This document shows, piece after piece, positions 16,015 to 25,176 of a DNA stretch of 64,000 bases (within the stretch, counting starts at the first letter, position 1; each line of letters starts with the position of its first letter). The position numbers and the translations under genes were made by a program. The notes under the pieces were generated by a model that was not told the origin of the DNA, did no database searches, and saw only the letters and a program-made list of their open reading frames with translations. The DNA comes from Actinoplanes utahensis (GTDB lineage Bacteria; Actinomycetota; Actinomycetes; Mycobacteriales; Micromonosporaceae): assembly GCF_016862455.1 (NCBI RefSeq), contig NZ_BOMZ01000037.1, positions 95,003 to 159,002 of the forward strand. Reading direction: 5' to 3'.

Positions 16015-16178
16015 CGCGAACCGTAGAAGTTCGGCGGGACCAGCGGATCGTTCTCGGCGGTGTTCGACGCCACCTCGCTGGCGCTGGGATTGAGCGCCGC
16101 CATCACCGCGGTGACACCGATCGCGGCGAGCACCGCCGCGACCACGGCGCTCAGCAGCAGAAACCTGAACGGAACCAT
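16011..16178 (-). CDS. DUF2613-like single-pass small membrane protein
   Basis: 55 aa from ATG 16178 with ribosome site GAGGAGG. One membrane helix (about residues 5-28) and an outward tail that ends NDPLVPPNFYGSR. The DPLVxxxxYGxR ending is the hallmark of DUF2613 small proteins. It starts 11 nt after the fadA5 stop, so it is probably co-transcribed from the KstR-type promoter of fadA5. No function is known. Confidence 0.65.
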   Translation of the reverse strand: MVPFRFLLLSAVVAAVLAAIGVTAVMAALNPSASEVASNTAENDPLVPPNFYGSR

Positions 16179-16189
16179 GGTTTCCTCCT

Positions 16190-17305
<1,116 letters not shown>

Positions 17306-17306
17306 C

Positions 17307-17320
17307 TAGAACCTGTTCTC
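17307..17320. promoter_or_regulatory. KstR-type operator, fadA5 side
   Basis: TAGAACCTGTTCTC matches TNNAACNNGTTNNA except the final base; the core TAGAAC-N2-GTTCT is intact. It lies 13 bp upstream of the fadA5 start. Confidence 0.72.
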
Positions 17321-17362
17321 GATAGAAGCTACCAAATGTATCCAGCACCGTGTTTGAATCGG

Positions 17363-17376
17363 TAGAACTTGTTGCT
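17363..17376. promoter_or_regulatory. KstR-type operator, cyp125 side
   Basis: TAGAACTTGTTGCT keeps the AACNNGTT core and the left arm; the last base deviates from the consensus. It lies 12 bp before the cyp125 GTG and 2 bp before its ribosome site. Confidence 0.6.
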
Positions 17377-17388
17377 GTAGGAGGAGCC

Positions 17389-18612
17389 GTGGCCGAGCCG
17401 CGCACCCGCATCGATCCCACCGATCCGGACATCTACCTGCACGGCATCCCACACGCCGAGTTCGCCGAGATGCGCCGCGACGAACCGGTCCGCTGGATCC
17501 CGCAGGTCCGCGGCAGCGCCGGATTCGACGACGACGGCTACTGGGCGGTCACCCGGCATGCCGACGTGATGGCGGTGTCCCGCGACAGCGACACCTATTC
17601 CAGCCGGGAGAACACGGCGATCGCCCGGTTCCAGCCGGACATGACCCGCGACCGGATCGAGATGCAGCAGGCCGTCCTGCTCAACATGGATCCGCCGCAG
17701 CACACCAAACAGCGGGCCGTCGTCTCCCGCGGTTTCACCCCGCGCGCGGTGAACAATCTGCGCGCCGCGCTCCGGTCCCGCGCCGAGCGCATCGTCGCCT
17801 CCCTGTCGGAGGCGGAGACCGGCGACTTCGTCACCGACGTCGCCTGCGAACTGCCGTTGCAGGCCATCGCCGAACTGCTCGGCGTCCCTCAGGAGGACCG
17901 GCGCAACGTCTTCGAATGGTCCAACTCGATGATCGGATACGACGACCCGGAGTTCCGCGGCGCCGACCCGATGGAATCCGCCATGGGCCTGCTCGGCTAC
18001 GCCATGCAGATGGCCGACGAGCGCCGGACCTGCCCGCGCGACGACATCGTCACCACCCTGGTCAACGCCGAGATCGACGGCGAGCACCTGTCCGTCGACG
18101 AGTTCGGCTTCTTCGTGCTGATGCTGGCCGTCGCCGGCAACGAGACCACCCGCAACGCCATCTCGCACGGCATGCTCGGCCTGCTCGACAACCCCGGCCA
18201 GTGGGAGCTGTACCGGGCCACCCGCCCGCGCACCGCCGTCGACGAGTTCGTCCGCTGGGGCAGCCCGATCAACGTCTTCCAGCGCACCGCCCTGCACGAC
18301 ACGGTGCTCTCCGGCGTACCCATCCGCAAAGGCCAGCGGGTCGCGATGTTCTACGGCTCGGCCAACTACGACGAGGACGTCTTCACCGACCCGCACACCT
18401 TCGACATCACCCGCAGCCCCAACCCGCACCTCGGTTTCGGCGGCAGCGGCGCGCATTTCTGCCTCGGCGCCAACCTGGCCCGCCTCGAGATCGACCTCAT
18501 CTTCAACGCCGTCGCCGACCACATGCCGGACATCACCCTGGCCGGTCCCGCCCAGCGTCTGCGTTCCGGCTGGATCAACGGCATAAAACACCTGCCGGTC
18601 AAATACCACTGA
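17389..18612 (+). CDS. cyp125: Steroid C26(27)-monooxygenase, cytochrome P450 CYP125
   Basis: 407 aa from GTG 17389, with GGAGG 4 nt upstream. P450 features: I-helix AGNETT at 249-254, ExxR at 286-289 (EFVR), heme-ligand loop FGGSGAHFCLG with Cys358. The start TRIDPTDPDIYLHGIPHAEF and the SRENTAIARF and FGSANYDEDVF-like blocks are those of the CYP125 family. CYP125 oxidises the terminal methyl of cholesterol and cholestenone to the C26 acid and so starts side-chain degradation. No ferredoxin gene is nearby. It is divergent from fadA5, as in mycobacteria. Confidence 0.92.
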   Translation: MAEPRTRIDPTDPDIYLHGIPHAEFAEMRRDEPVRWIPQVRGSAGFDDDGYWAVTRHADVMAVSRDSDTYSSRENTAIARFQPDMTRDRIEMQQAVLLNMDPPQHTKQRAVVSRGFTPRAVNNLRAALRSRAERIVASLSEAETGDFVTDVACELPLQAIAELLGVPQEDRRNVFEWSNSMIGYDDPEFRGADPMESAMGLLGYAMQMADERRTCPRDDIVTTLVNAEIDGEHLSVDEFGFFVLMLAVAGNETTRNAISHGMLGLLDNPGQWELYRATRPRTAVDEFVRWGSPINVFQRTALHDTVLSGVPIRKGQRVAMFYGSANYDEDVFTDPHTFDITRSPNPHLGFGGSGAHFCLGANLARLEIDLIFNAVADHMPDITLAGPAQRLRSGWINGIKHLPVKYH

Positions 18613-18775
18613 TCTCGTACGGGCCACACCCGGCCAGAAGCGACCACGCGCCCCCGAGAGTCCCCGCGAGGTCCGCGGTGGTCCGGACCGAAACGCGGCC
18701 ACCGGGCCGAGGCGCCGCTCCAGGCCACCGGCCGGCAGGGACCGCGGGGTGACGTGTGGTGCGGTTCGGCGGCAG

Positions 18776-19348
18776 TCAGGTGACCGGGTGGCCGTATTCG
18801 GTGGCGAGAGCCGTCAGGTCGGGTTCGCCGAAACGGTCGACCAGGGACTGGAAGCGTTTGACCTTGTCGTCGCCGAAGCGGGCCAGCCGGAGGGCGAACG
18901 TGCCCGCGGTCAGGAAGCGGGGCGGGGTGCTCTTGCTGTGGAACTTGTCGGCGTACATCACCAGGTCCTCCTCGCCGGATTCGGCGAGAAAATCGCAGTG
19001 CGGGAGGGGAAGCTCCTGCCGTACCACGTCGTCGCGGGTGATGCCGACGCCGGTGTGGTGGGCGCAGAAGCGGCGCAGGGTCTCCGGCAGGCCGACCTCG
19101 CCCAGGATCTGGTACCCGAGCAGGCCGTGCAGGATGTACGGGTCGTGGGGCTGCAGCCGGTACACGCCGATGTCGTGCAGCAGGCACCCGGCCCGGACCA
19201 GATTCATGTCCAGGCCGTGACCGCCACCGATCTGCTCGGCGATCCGGCAGACGATCTCGCCATGGGTCCAGACCAGCTCGAAGGCGTCGGCGTTCGGCGC
19301 GAACCGTTCGTGCAGCGCCCTGATCTCGGCATCACCGGGAATCCGCAT
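18776..19348 (-). CDS. HD-domain (HDIG) phosphohydrolase-like protein
   Basis: 190 aa from ATG 19348. It carries the HD-domain pattern: WTHGEIVCRIAEQ near 24-36, GCLLHDIGVY near 52-61 (the metal-binding His-Asp pair), and HHTG near 93. HDIG proteins hydrolyse phosphoester or phosphoanhydride bonds of varied substrates, so no substrate can be named. It is flanked by the cyp125 end (164 bp, no gene seen) and the tandem repeat at 19456, and seems monocistronic. Confidence 0.75.
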   Translation of the reverse strand: MRIPGDAEIRALHERFAPNADAFELVWTHGEIVCRIAEQIGGGHGLDMNLVRAGCLLHDIGVYRLQPHDPYILHGLLGYQILGEVGLPETLRRFCAHHTGVGITRDDVVRQELPLPHCDFLAESGEEDLVMYADKFHSKSTPPRFLTAGTFALRLARFGDDKVKRFQSLVDRFGEPDLTALATEYGHPVT

Positions 19349-19455
19349 CCGGCCGACGATATCGGATCTCTGTCGCGTCGGTTCCGCCTCATCGGGGTGC
19401 GCGGCTCCGCTTCCGTCGCTCCTCACGGCCCGCGCGAGGCCCGGGCCGGTGCTCC

Positions 19456-19607
19456 TACGGTTCGTGCTGTTCGGGCACCGTTGTCTTCTACGGTTCGTGC
19501 TTCGGGGCCGGTGCTCCTACGGTTCGTGCTTCGGGGCCGTTGCTTCCTACGGTTCGTGCTTCGGGGCCGTTGCTTCCTACGGTTCGTGCTTCGGGGCCGC
19601 TGCTTCC
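19456..19607. repeat. Five tandem ~30-bp units, each carrying a stop codon
   Basis: Units containing TACGGTTCGTGCT begin at 19456, 19489, 19518, 19548 and 19578 (spacings 33, 29, 30, 30). On the minus strand the regular unit encodes EATAPKHEP followed by TAG. The first unit supplies the C-terminus and stop of the MFS gene; the other four lie behind the stop as copies. Confidence 0.85.
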
Positions 19608-20818
19608 GGTGATCTGCGCAGTGCCGGCGTGCGCCAGGCGATCAGCGCCACCGTCGCCACACAGAGCAGCCCGCCGCTGAACAGGGCCACCGACGCCGAT
19701 GTCCCGGCGGCGACCAGGCCGCCGCGCAGGTCGCCGAGGTCCGGGCCGGCCTGCCCGACGATCTGCTCGGCGGCCGCGGCGCGGCCCATCAGGGCGTCCG
19801 GGGTGTGCGCCTGGATGACCGTGCCGCGGGACACCACCGCGACCGTGTCGGCGGCCCCGGCCAGCGCGAGCAGTGCCAGTCCCGTCCACGCGTCCGGCGC
19901 GAGGCCGAACAGGGCGAGCGACAAACCCCAGGTCAGCGACCCGGCGAACATCACCGGGCCGGGCCGGGACCGGGTGAACGAGCCGGACAGCGCCGACGCG
20001 AGCACCCCGCCGACCGCGATCGCGGACAGGAACAGGCCGAGCATGCGCGGATCGCCGCCGAACCGCTCCGCGTTGATCACCGGGAACAGGCTGATCGGCA
20101 TCGCGAGGATCGTCGCGGCCAGGTCGGTGAGCAGCGCGCCGCGGATCGCCCGGTGACCGGACACGAACCGGACCCCGGCACGGACCCCGTGCAGGCCCGG
20201 CCGGGACGCCGCCCCCTCCGGGCGCATCGGCGGCAGGCTGACCGCCGCCCACACCGCGACCAGGAAACTGACCGCGTCGGCGACGAAGCAGGCGCCCGCG
20301 CCCGCCCAGCCGACGAGCAGGCCGCCGATCGCCGGGCCGATCAGCATCGCGGTCTGGAACGACACCCGGTTCAGCGCCAGCCCGGCCGCCCGCCGGCCCG
20401 GCGGCAGGATCCGCCGTAGGATCGCCTGCGACGCCGGGCTACTCCCGGCGACGAAGCACGACTGTGCCGCCACCAGCGCGAGGACCAGCCACGCCGGACC
20501 GCCCGCGAACGCCTGCACCGCCAGCAGCACCGCGCAGACCGCCTGCCCGACCTTGGTGATCAGATAGAACCGGCGGCGGTCGACCCGATCGACGAGGGAC
20601 CCGGCGAACAGCCCGAACACGATGATCGGCACTGCCTGCGCCAGGCCCGCCGCCCCGGTCCAGACCGGGCTGCCGGTGGTCTCCCACACCTGGTGGAGCA
20701 CGGCCACGACAGCCGTCTGGCTGCCCAGCCCGGAGCAGAGCCCGCCGATCCACAACCGGCGGAACTGCGGCGACTCCCGCAGCGGGGCGACGTCGATCAG
20801 CAGCCGGGTCAGGGCCAC
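19577..20818 (-). CDS. MFS exporter, EntS-like
   Basis: 413 aa with about 10-12 hydrophobic helices. The N-terminal LRESPQFRRLWIGGLCSGLG and the loop after helix 2 with DRVDRRRFYLITK are typical of the MFS_3/EntS exporter group. It probably exports drugs or siderophore-like compounds. The GTG start overlaps the end of the marR gene by 10 nt, so the pair is co-transcribed and presumably MarR-controlled. The C-terminal PEAAAPKHEP and the stop belong to a tandem repeat. Confidence 0.82.
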   Translation of the reverse strand: MALTRLLIDVAPLRESPQFRRLWIGGLCSGLGSQTAVVAVLHQVWETTGSPVWTGAAGLAQAVPIIVFGLFAGSLVDRVDRRRFYLITKVGQAVCAVLLAVQAFAGGPAWLVLALVAAQSCFVAGSSPASQAILRRILPPGRRAAGLALNRVSFQTAMLIGPAIGGLLVGWAGAGACFVADAVSFLVAVWAAVSLPPMRPEGAASRPGLHGVRAGVRFVSGHRAIRGALLTDLAATILAMPISLFPVINAERFGGDPRMLGLFLSAIAVGGVLASALSGSFTRSRPGPVMFAGSLTWGLSLALFGLAPDAWTGLALLALAGAADTVAVVSRGTVIQAHTPDALMGRAAAAEQIVGQAGPDLGDLRGGLVAAGTSASVALFSGGLLCVATVALIAWRTPALRRSPEAAAPKHEP

Positions 20819-21309
20819 GCCGGATCCTCGGCGAGCCGCTCGGTGATGCGGGCGTGCAGACTCTTGCGCCGCAGCGCCGCCTCGATGTCGGTGACCACCC
20901 GGCTCAGCGGGTAGGGCAGCTCCGCCTCGATCTCGGCGATCGCCGCCTCGGTCGCCCGCCACTCGGCGACGAGCCGTTCCACCACGGCGCGCGCCTTGCC
21001 GGTGAGCTCCACCCGCTTGCTGCGGGCGTCCGGCCCGGGCACGGTGCGCACCCAGCCGGCCGCCCGCAGCGCCGCCACCTTCTGGCTCATCGCCGAATGC
21101 GTCACCTGCACCGACTCGGCCAGCTCGGTGATCGTCATCGGCCCCCGGCGATCGAGCCGGATCAGCTCCATCACCCAGTTCGTCTTGAGCCCGTCGATCC
21201 GCGCGTCCGCGTAGACCCGCGCGATCTCCGCGTCCATCGCCGCCTGCAGCAGCCGCCAGGGCCGCCACACACTCTCCTCGGTCGGATCCGCCAGCCAGTC
21301 ATCCGTCAC
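20809..21309 (-). CDS. MarR-family transcriptional regulator
   Basis: 166 aa from GTG 21309. The winged-helix core (about 45-120) shows MTITELAESVQVTHSAMSQK, VAALRAAGWV and the wing GPDARSKRVELT. The end overlaps the MFS gene. A near-perfect palindrome 13 bp upstream is the likely self-operator. Together they look like a self-regulated efflux unit. Confidence 0.88.
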   Translation of the reverse strand: MTDDWLADPTEESVWRPWRLLQAAMDAEIARVYADARIDGLKTNWVMELIRLDRRGPMTITELAESVQVTHSAMSQKVAALRAAGWVRTVPGPDARSKRVELTGKARAVVERLVAEWRATEAAIAEIEAELPYPLSRVVTDIEAALRRKSLHARITERLAEDPAWP

Positions 21310-21321
21310 CGACTCACTGTA

Positions 21322-21343
21322 ACAGCGCTTATATAAGTACTGT
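21322..21343. promoter_or_regulatory. Probable MarR operator
   Basis: ACAGCGCTTAT followed directly by ATAAGTACTGT: a 22-bp inverted repeat with two mismatched pairs, 13 bp upstream of the marR start. It is AT-rich in a GC-rich genome, which fits an operator over the promoter. Confidence 0.65.
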
Positions 21344-21444
21344 CACTTCGTCTCTCCGGCACAGAGTCCCGATGTGCGGCAGGTGCCACGACCGGGTGTC
21401 CGCACTACCGATCAAGGTCGTGTGCCCGGCAACCTTGGCGGGTC

Positions 21445-21666
21445 ATGGGCGAGGACGATGCGATGGATAAGGAAGTCCCGGAGGCCGGACAGCGAGGCTT
21501 CTGGCGTGACCATGCGTGGCAGTCGGTGGGAGCCATCGCCGGGATCGTGGCGCTGATCGTGGCCTTCTTGCAGCTGAGGAACGACGCCGATCCGCAACCG
21601 GCACCTGACGTGCAGATCTCCGGCAACTGCAATCCGGTCGGCGACGGAAACGTTGTCGAATGCTGA
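21445..21666 (+). CDS. Small single-pass membrane protein with ISGNCN motif
   Basis: 73 aa from ATG 21445 (ATG 21463 is an alternative). A charged cytoplasmic start, one membrane helix (about 28-45, GAIAGIVALIVAFLQL), and an outer tail ending VQISGNCNPVGDGNVVEC. The same kind of tail motif occurs in the next gene, which overlaps this one by 7 nt. No family name is known to me. Confidence 0.6.
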   Translation: MGEDDAMDKEVPEAGQRGFWRDHAWQSVGAIAGIVALIVAFLQLRNDADPQPAPDVQISGNCNPVGDGNVVEC

Positions 21667-22535
21667 CTCGTCAGCAGGCCGGCCGACGGGCGATCTTGGT
21701 CGCCGCGGTCATTGCGGTCCTCCTCGCCGTGATCTCGACGTCAATGCTGGTCAAGGAGATCATCCGGCCCGGGCGCCCACCTGAGCCGGCCGCACAGAAG
21801 CCCTTGCAGGTGTCCATCACCGGCGACTGCAATGCGAATGGCAATGACAACACCATCCACTGCAAGCCCGGCCCGACCCTGGCGAACGTCGAGGTGTCCG
21901 AGGACTTCGACGAGTTCTACCTGTGGTTCGACGGGGCACCGGAGACGCTTCCCGTGCCGCCCCCAGCGCTTGCTGGACACGGACACTGCCGGGACGAGGG
22001 ATTCGTCCGATGGCTGCGGTCGACCGAGGGTTTTCACTTCCTGGACATTCACAAGGTCGTGGTACTCACCTCGGGGGATCCCGACCTCGTATCGCTGCGG
22101 CGCGCGGCGACGGTCGTCACCAGCAGGGAGAGTGTGAGTCCCGGTGACGGCACCTGGATCAAATGCCAGTGGGGTGGGGGCGGTCTGACCCAGAACTTCC
22201 ATATCGATCTCGACACGCAAGCTGTCGAAGCGACGCTGTCCGACGTCGGTGAGGTATCGGGATTCACTGATCCGCGTCCTATGCCGCCTGCTGTGGTGTC
22301 CCTCGGAGGGCGGAAGGAGGCGATCATCTCCTTCGCTGCGCTTTCGAAGCGCGGGCACGTGTACAGCGGTCACCTGATGCTGACCACCGCGCAGAATGCG
22401 AAGTCCGTCGTTCTGAGCATCGGCTCGCCCGAGGCGCCCCTCCGCTGGGCCGAATTGGGGGGCCCGGCGGAGGGGGAGGACTACTACGCCCTGGACGACA
22501 ACGGGCGCTGGTCGCGAAACTGGTCTCCCTTCTGA
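21660..22535 (+). CDS. Single-pass membrane protein sharing the ISGNCN-type motif
   Basis: 291 aa from ATG 21660, which overlaps the upstream TGA (ATGCTGA). One N-terminal helix (about 11-31), then VSITGDCNANGNDNTIHC near residues 51-68, matching the tail of the upstream protein (I-x-G-x-C-N-x2-G-x2-N-x3-C). A globular outer domain follows (about 75-291) with EFYLWFDGAPE, WIKCQWGGGG and a final DYYALDDNGRWSRNW. The outer domain is unrecognised. Co-translation suggests that the two proteins work together at the membrane. Confidence 0.65.
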   Translation: MLTRQQAGRRAILVAAVIAVLLAVISTSMLVKEIIRPGRPPEPAAQKPLQVSITGDCNANGNDNTIHCKPGPTLANVEVSEDFDEFYLWFDGAPETLPVPPPALAGHGHCRDEGFVRWLRSTEGFHFLDIHKVVVLTSGDPDLVSLRRAATVVTSRESVSPGDGTWIKCQWGGGGLTQNFHIDLDTQAVEATLSDVGEVSGFTDPRPMPPAVVSLGGRKEAIISFAALSKRGHVYSGHLMLTTAQNAKSVVLSIGSPEAPLRWAELGGPAEGEDYYALDDNGRWSRNWSPF

Positions 22536-22538
22536 TCG

Positions 22539-23054
22539 TCAGCTTCTTCGCGGGCCCTGGATCGGGAGCCATTCGACGGCTTTGAAGTCGCCGCTCTCCA
22601 CCCACTCGAAGGGGGCGCTGCTCAGGCACTTCGGCACCGACTCCGTGCTGCCCGGGTCGAGGACCCAGCTGTAGCCGACGCGGTCGCGGCGGCCGTCGTC
22701 GAACACGGTCATCCCGCGCCGTACGCCGATGAACTCGGGCAAGCTGCTCGCGGTGATGACCCCGGTGACCACGGCGGTCCGGCCGCCGACGATCAGGCAG
22801 TCGATGTCACCGGCGAACCAGCCGCCCTCCGCGCCGAGGTAGTGGCTGACCCGGAACGTCCCGCGGGCGTCCGGCCCGAGCCCGTGCGCGTCGAACGTGA
22901 ACCGTACGTCGTCGCCCTCGGGCCGGTAGGTCTTCGCCGAACCGACCAGACTCGGTTCGGTCGGCCGCGGTTTCGTCTGCCCCGCGCTCACCGGGGCCGC
23001 GGTCCCCGCCAGCACGGCGCCGGCCGTGAGCACTGCCATGATCGTCTTGCGCAT
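22539..23054 (-). CDS. Secreted protein of unknown function
   Basis: 171 aa from ATG 23054, with GGAGG 7 nt upstream. It has a signal peptide (MRKTIMAVLTAGAVLAGTAA, cleavage likely after VSA near residue 24). The mature part is a beta-rich domain with two Cys (FAGDIDCLIVGG and SVPKCLSSAPF) that could form a disulfide. No family was recognised. It ends 3 nt from the convergent gene at 21660-22535. Confidence 0.62.
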   Translation of the reverse strand: MRKTIMAVLTAGAVLAGTAAPVSAGQTKPRPTEPSLVGSAKTYRPEGDDVRFTFDAHGLGPDARGTFRVSHYLGAEGGWFAGDIDCLIVGGRTAVVTGVITASSLPEFIGVRRGMTVFDDGRRDRVGYSWVLDPGSTESVPKCLSSAPFEWVESGDFKAVEWLPIQGPRRS

Positions 23055-23232
23055 CGCCGTTCCTCCATGTTCGTTCGTGGACAGCAACAGCCTGTCCGGC
23101 GACGGCACGGCGAACCTCCCCGTGCGGAGGGAACGTTCTCCCCCGCGCGAGGGAGCGGGTACGGCAGGATCTCGGCGGGGACGACGGCGGTCGCCCGCCC
23201 GCCGGCATCGGCGGACGGGCGACCGGTGTGCT

Positions 23233-25029
23233 TCAGAGCGAGACGACGACCCCGCCGATGGTGGTGACGAGACGGCCGTCGGAGGCGTACGACCAGGCCA
23301 GCGCGCCGGTGTAGGCCGAGCAGCGGGAGCCGTTCGTGCCGGACCAGAACTGGTTGCTGGTGTCCGAGCCGCCGATGATCCGGTCGTTGGTGCCGCTGGA
23401 CGTACGGCAGGAGGTGTTGTTGCGGAAGACCGAGGTGCCGGCGTCGAAGTTGTAGTTGCGTTCGGCGTTGTCGACGCTCAGGTTGTTGGAGATCGTCAGG
23501 CTGCCCGGGTTGCTGTTGTACGTGAACCCGTGCTTGCCGTTGCGGAAGGCGATCGTCCGCTTGACGATGTGGTTGACCGCGATGTCCTCGCCGCCCAGCT
23601 TGAAGCCGTTGCGGTCGCCGGCGCCGGCCTGTGAGCCGTCGCTGAGCGTCCCGTTGCTGTAGGCGAGCGAGTCCTCGATGGTGACCACGCCGATGGGGCC
23701 GGTGTCGGTCTTGGTGTACAGGTCCCAGCCGTCGTCGATGTTGTGATGCGCCACCGCGTACCGGAACACGTTGCCGGCGCCGACCGTCAGCTTGGCGGCG
23801 AACCCGTCGGCGTCCTCACCGTCGGAGTCGGCGTTGTCGTGCGACTCGGCGCTGAGGATCAGGTTGTCGGCCGGCCACTGTGACTGCGGGGTGGTCGACA
23901 GGATCCGGGACAGTTGCAGGCCGGTGTCGCGGTTGAACCGGGTGACGGTCCGTTCGATGACGTTGTTGCTGCCGCCGACGAAGATGCCGTTGTCGCCGGC
24001 CCGTTCGACGACGATCCCGTACACCTTCCAGAAGTCGCCGTTGACCGCCAGGCCGCGGGCGGCCGGGTCCTCGGCCTGTGCCGAGAAGTTCAGGACCGGT
24101 TTCTCGCCGGGGTACGCCGCGATGGTCTTCAGCGACCCGGCCGCGCCGTTGTTGCCGGGCGGGATGGTCACCGTCGAGGAGTGGGCGTAGGTGCCGCCGC
24201 GCAGGTAGATCGTCCCGCCGGCCGCGATCCGGCTGATCGCCGAGGTCAGCGTGGTCGGCGCGGCGATCGTCCCGGCCGCGCCGTCGGTGCCGTTCGGCGC
24301 GACGTAGAGGGCGTTCGCGGTGGGCGGGGGAGTGCTGCTGGTGGACGTCGAGGGGGAGACGCTGGTGCTCGGGGAGGTGCTGGTGGGCGGAGTGGTCACG
24401 CCGTCCTCCACCACGATGTCGTCGAAACGGCCGGCCGCGTACTCGGTGAGAAGCCCGATCCGGCCCGCCGCGATCGTGCTGTCGGTGGCCGAGCCGACGC
24501 CGGTCCCGTTGACCGAGCCGCTGATCGTCGTCCCGCTGACGGTGAGCCGCAGCGTGTAGAACGTGCTCGCCGAGATGGTCTGGCTGAGACTGCCCAGGAC
24601 CGTGACGGCGCTGCCGTTCATCGTCTCCAGCTGGACCTTGTTGCCGCCGGTCAGCGACAGCCGGTACATCTTGGTGGCCCCGGCCGCGCGGGCGGTCAGC
24701 GACACCACGCCGGCGGGCGAGCTGAACGCGGTCGCCTTCACTTTCGCCTGCACCGAGTAGTTCGCCCAGGACGTCGTTCCGGCGAACTGCCGGGCCCGTG
24801 AGTTGGAGCTGTCGGATTGCTGCAGAACCTGCGTGCCGTCGTTCACGATCGACCAGGTGCCGCCCGATTTCGACCATCCGGTGGTGCTGCCGGATTCGAA
24901 GTCCGAGCTGAACAGGGTGGCCGCTTCCGCAGTGCCGATCGAGACGAGGACACCGGCCGCCACCAGGCCGGACAGGCCGGCGGCGGCGAGGGATCGGCGC
25001 AGCGTGCGGCCACGGGGAGGAGATGGCAT
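23233..25029 (-). CDS. Secreted pectate lyase-like protein, PL9-type beta-helix
   Basis: 598 aa from ATG 25029. Signal peptide (about 1-39), then a jelly-roll domain (about 40-205: FSSDFESGSTTGWSKSGGTW), a Ser/Thr/Pro linker (about 210-238), and a parallel beta-helix (about 242-598) starting LYVAPNGTDGAAGT. The helix contains YLRGGTYAHSSTVTIPPGNN and DNADSDGEDADGFAAKL, the Asp-rich block typical of the PL9 calcium site. PL9 enzymes cleave pectate outside the cell. It is monocistronic; 23055-23232 and 25030-25176 show no further gene. Confidence 0.82.
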   Translation of the reverse strand: MPSPPRGRTLRRSLAAAGLSGLVAAGVLVSIGTAEAATLFSSDFESGSTTGWSKSGGTWSIVNDGTQVLQQSDSSNSRARQFAGTTSWANYSVQAKVKATAFSSPAGVVSLTARAAGATKMYRLSLTGGNKVQLETMNGSAVTVLGSLSQTISASTFYTLRLTVSGTTISGSVNGTGVGSATDSTIAAGRIGLLTEYAAGRFDDIVVEDGVTTPPTSTSPSTSVSPSTSTSSTPPPTANALYVAPNGTDGAAGTIAAPTTLTSAISRIAAGGTIYLRGGTYAHSSTVTIPPGNNGAAGSLKTIAAYPGEKPVLNFSAQAEDPAARGLAVNGDFWKVYGIVVERAGDNGIFVGGSNNVIERTVTRFNRDTGLQLSRILSTTPQSQWPADNLILSAESHDNADSDGEDADGFAAKLTVGAGNVFRYAVAHHNIDDGWDLYTKTDTGPIGVVTIEDSLAYSNGTLSDGSQAGAGDRNGFKLGGEDIAVNHIVKRTIAFRNGKHGFTYNSNPGSLTISNNLSVDNAERNYNFDAGTSVFRNNTSCRTSSGTNDRIIGGSDTSNQFWSGTNGSRCSAYTGALAWSYASDGRLVTTIGGVVVSL

Positions 25030-25176
25030 CGGGGGATGACTCCTTGTCGGAATGGATCCGCCGGACACGATGCACCGGCCGCGGTTCGCATTCGCAAAGC
25101 GCGGCACAATGCAGCGTTGGGGATGGTCCGGCGGACTGCCACGGGGAACTGTTTCCGACTCGAAACATGCCACCGT

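Noticed and set aside
19456..19607. CRISPR-like or integron repeat array at 19.5 kb
   Set aside because: The ~30-bp units are contiguous, with no spacers and no cas or integrase genes, and they overlap the MFS stop codon.
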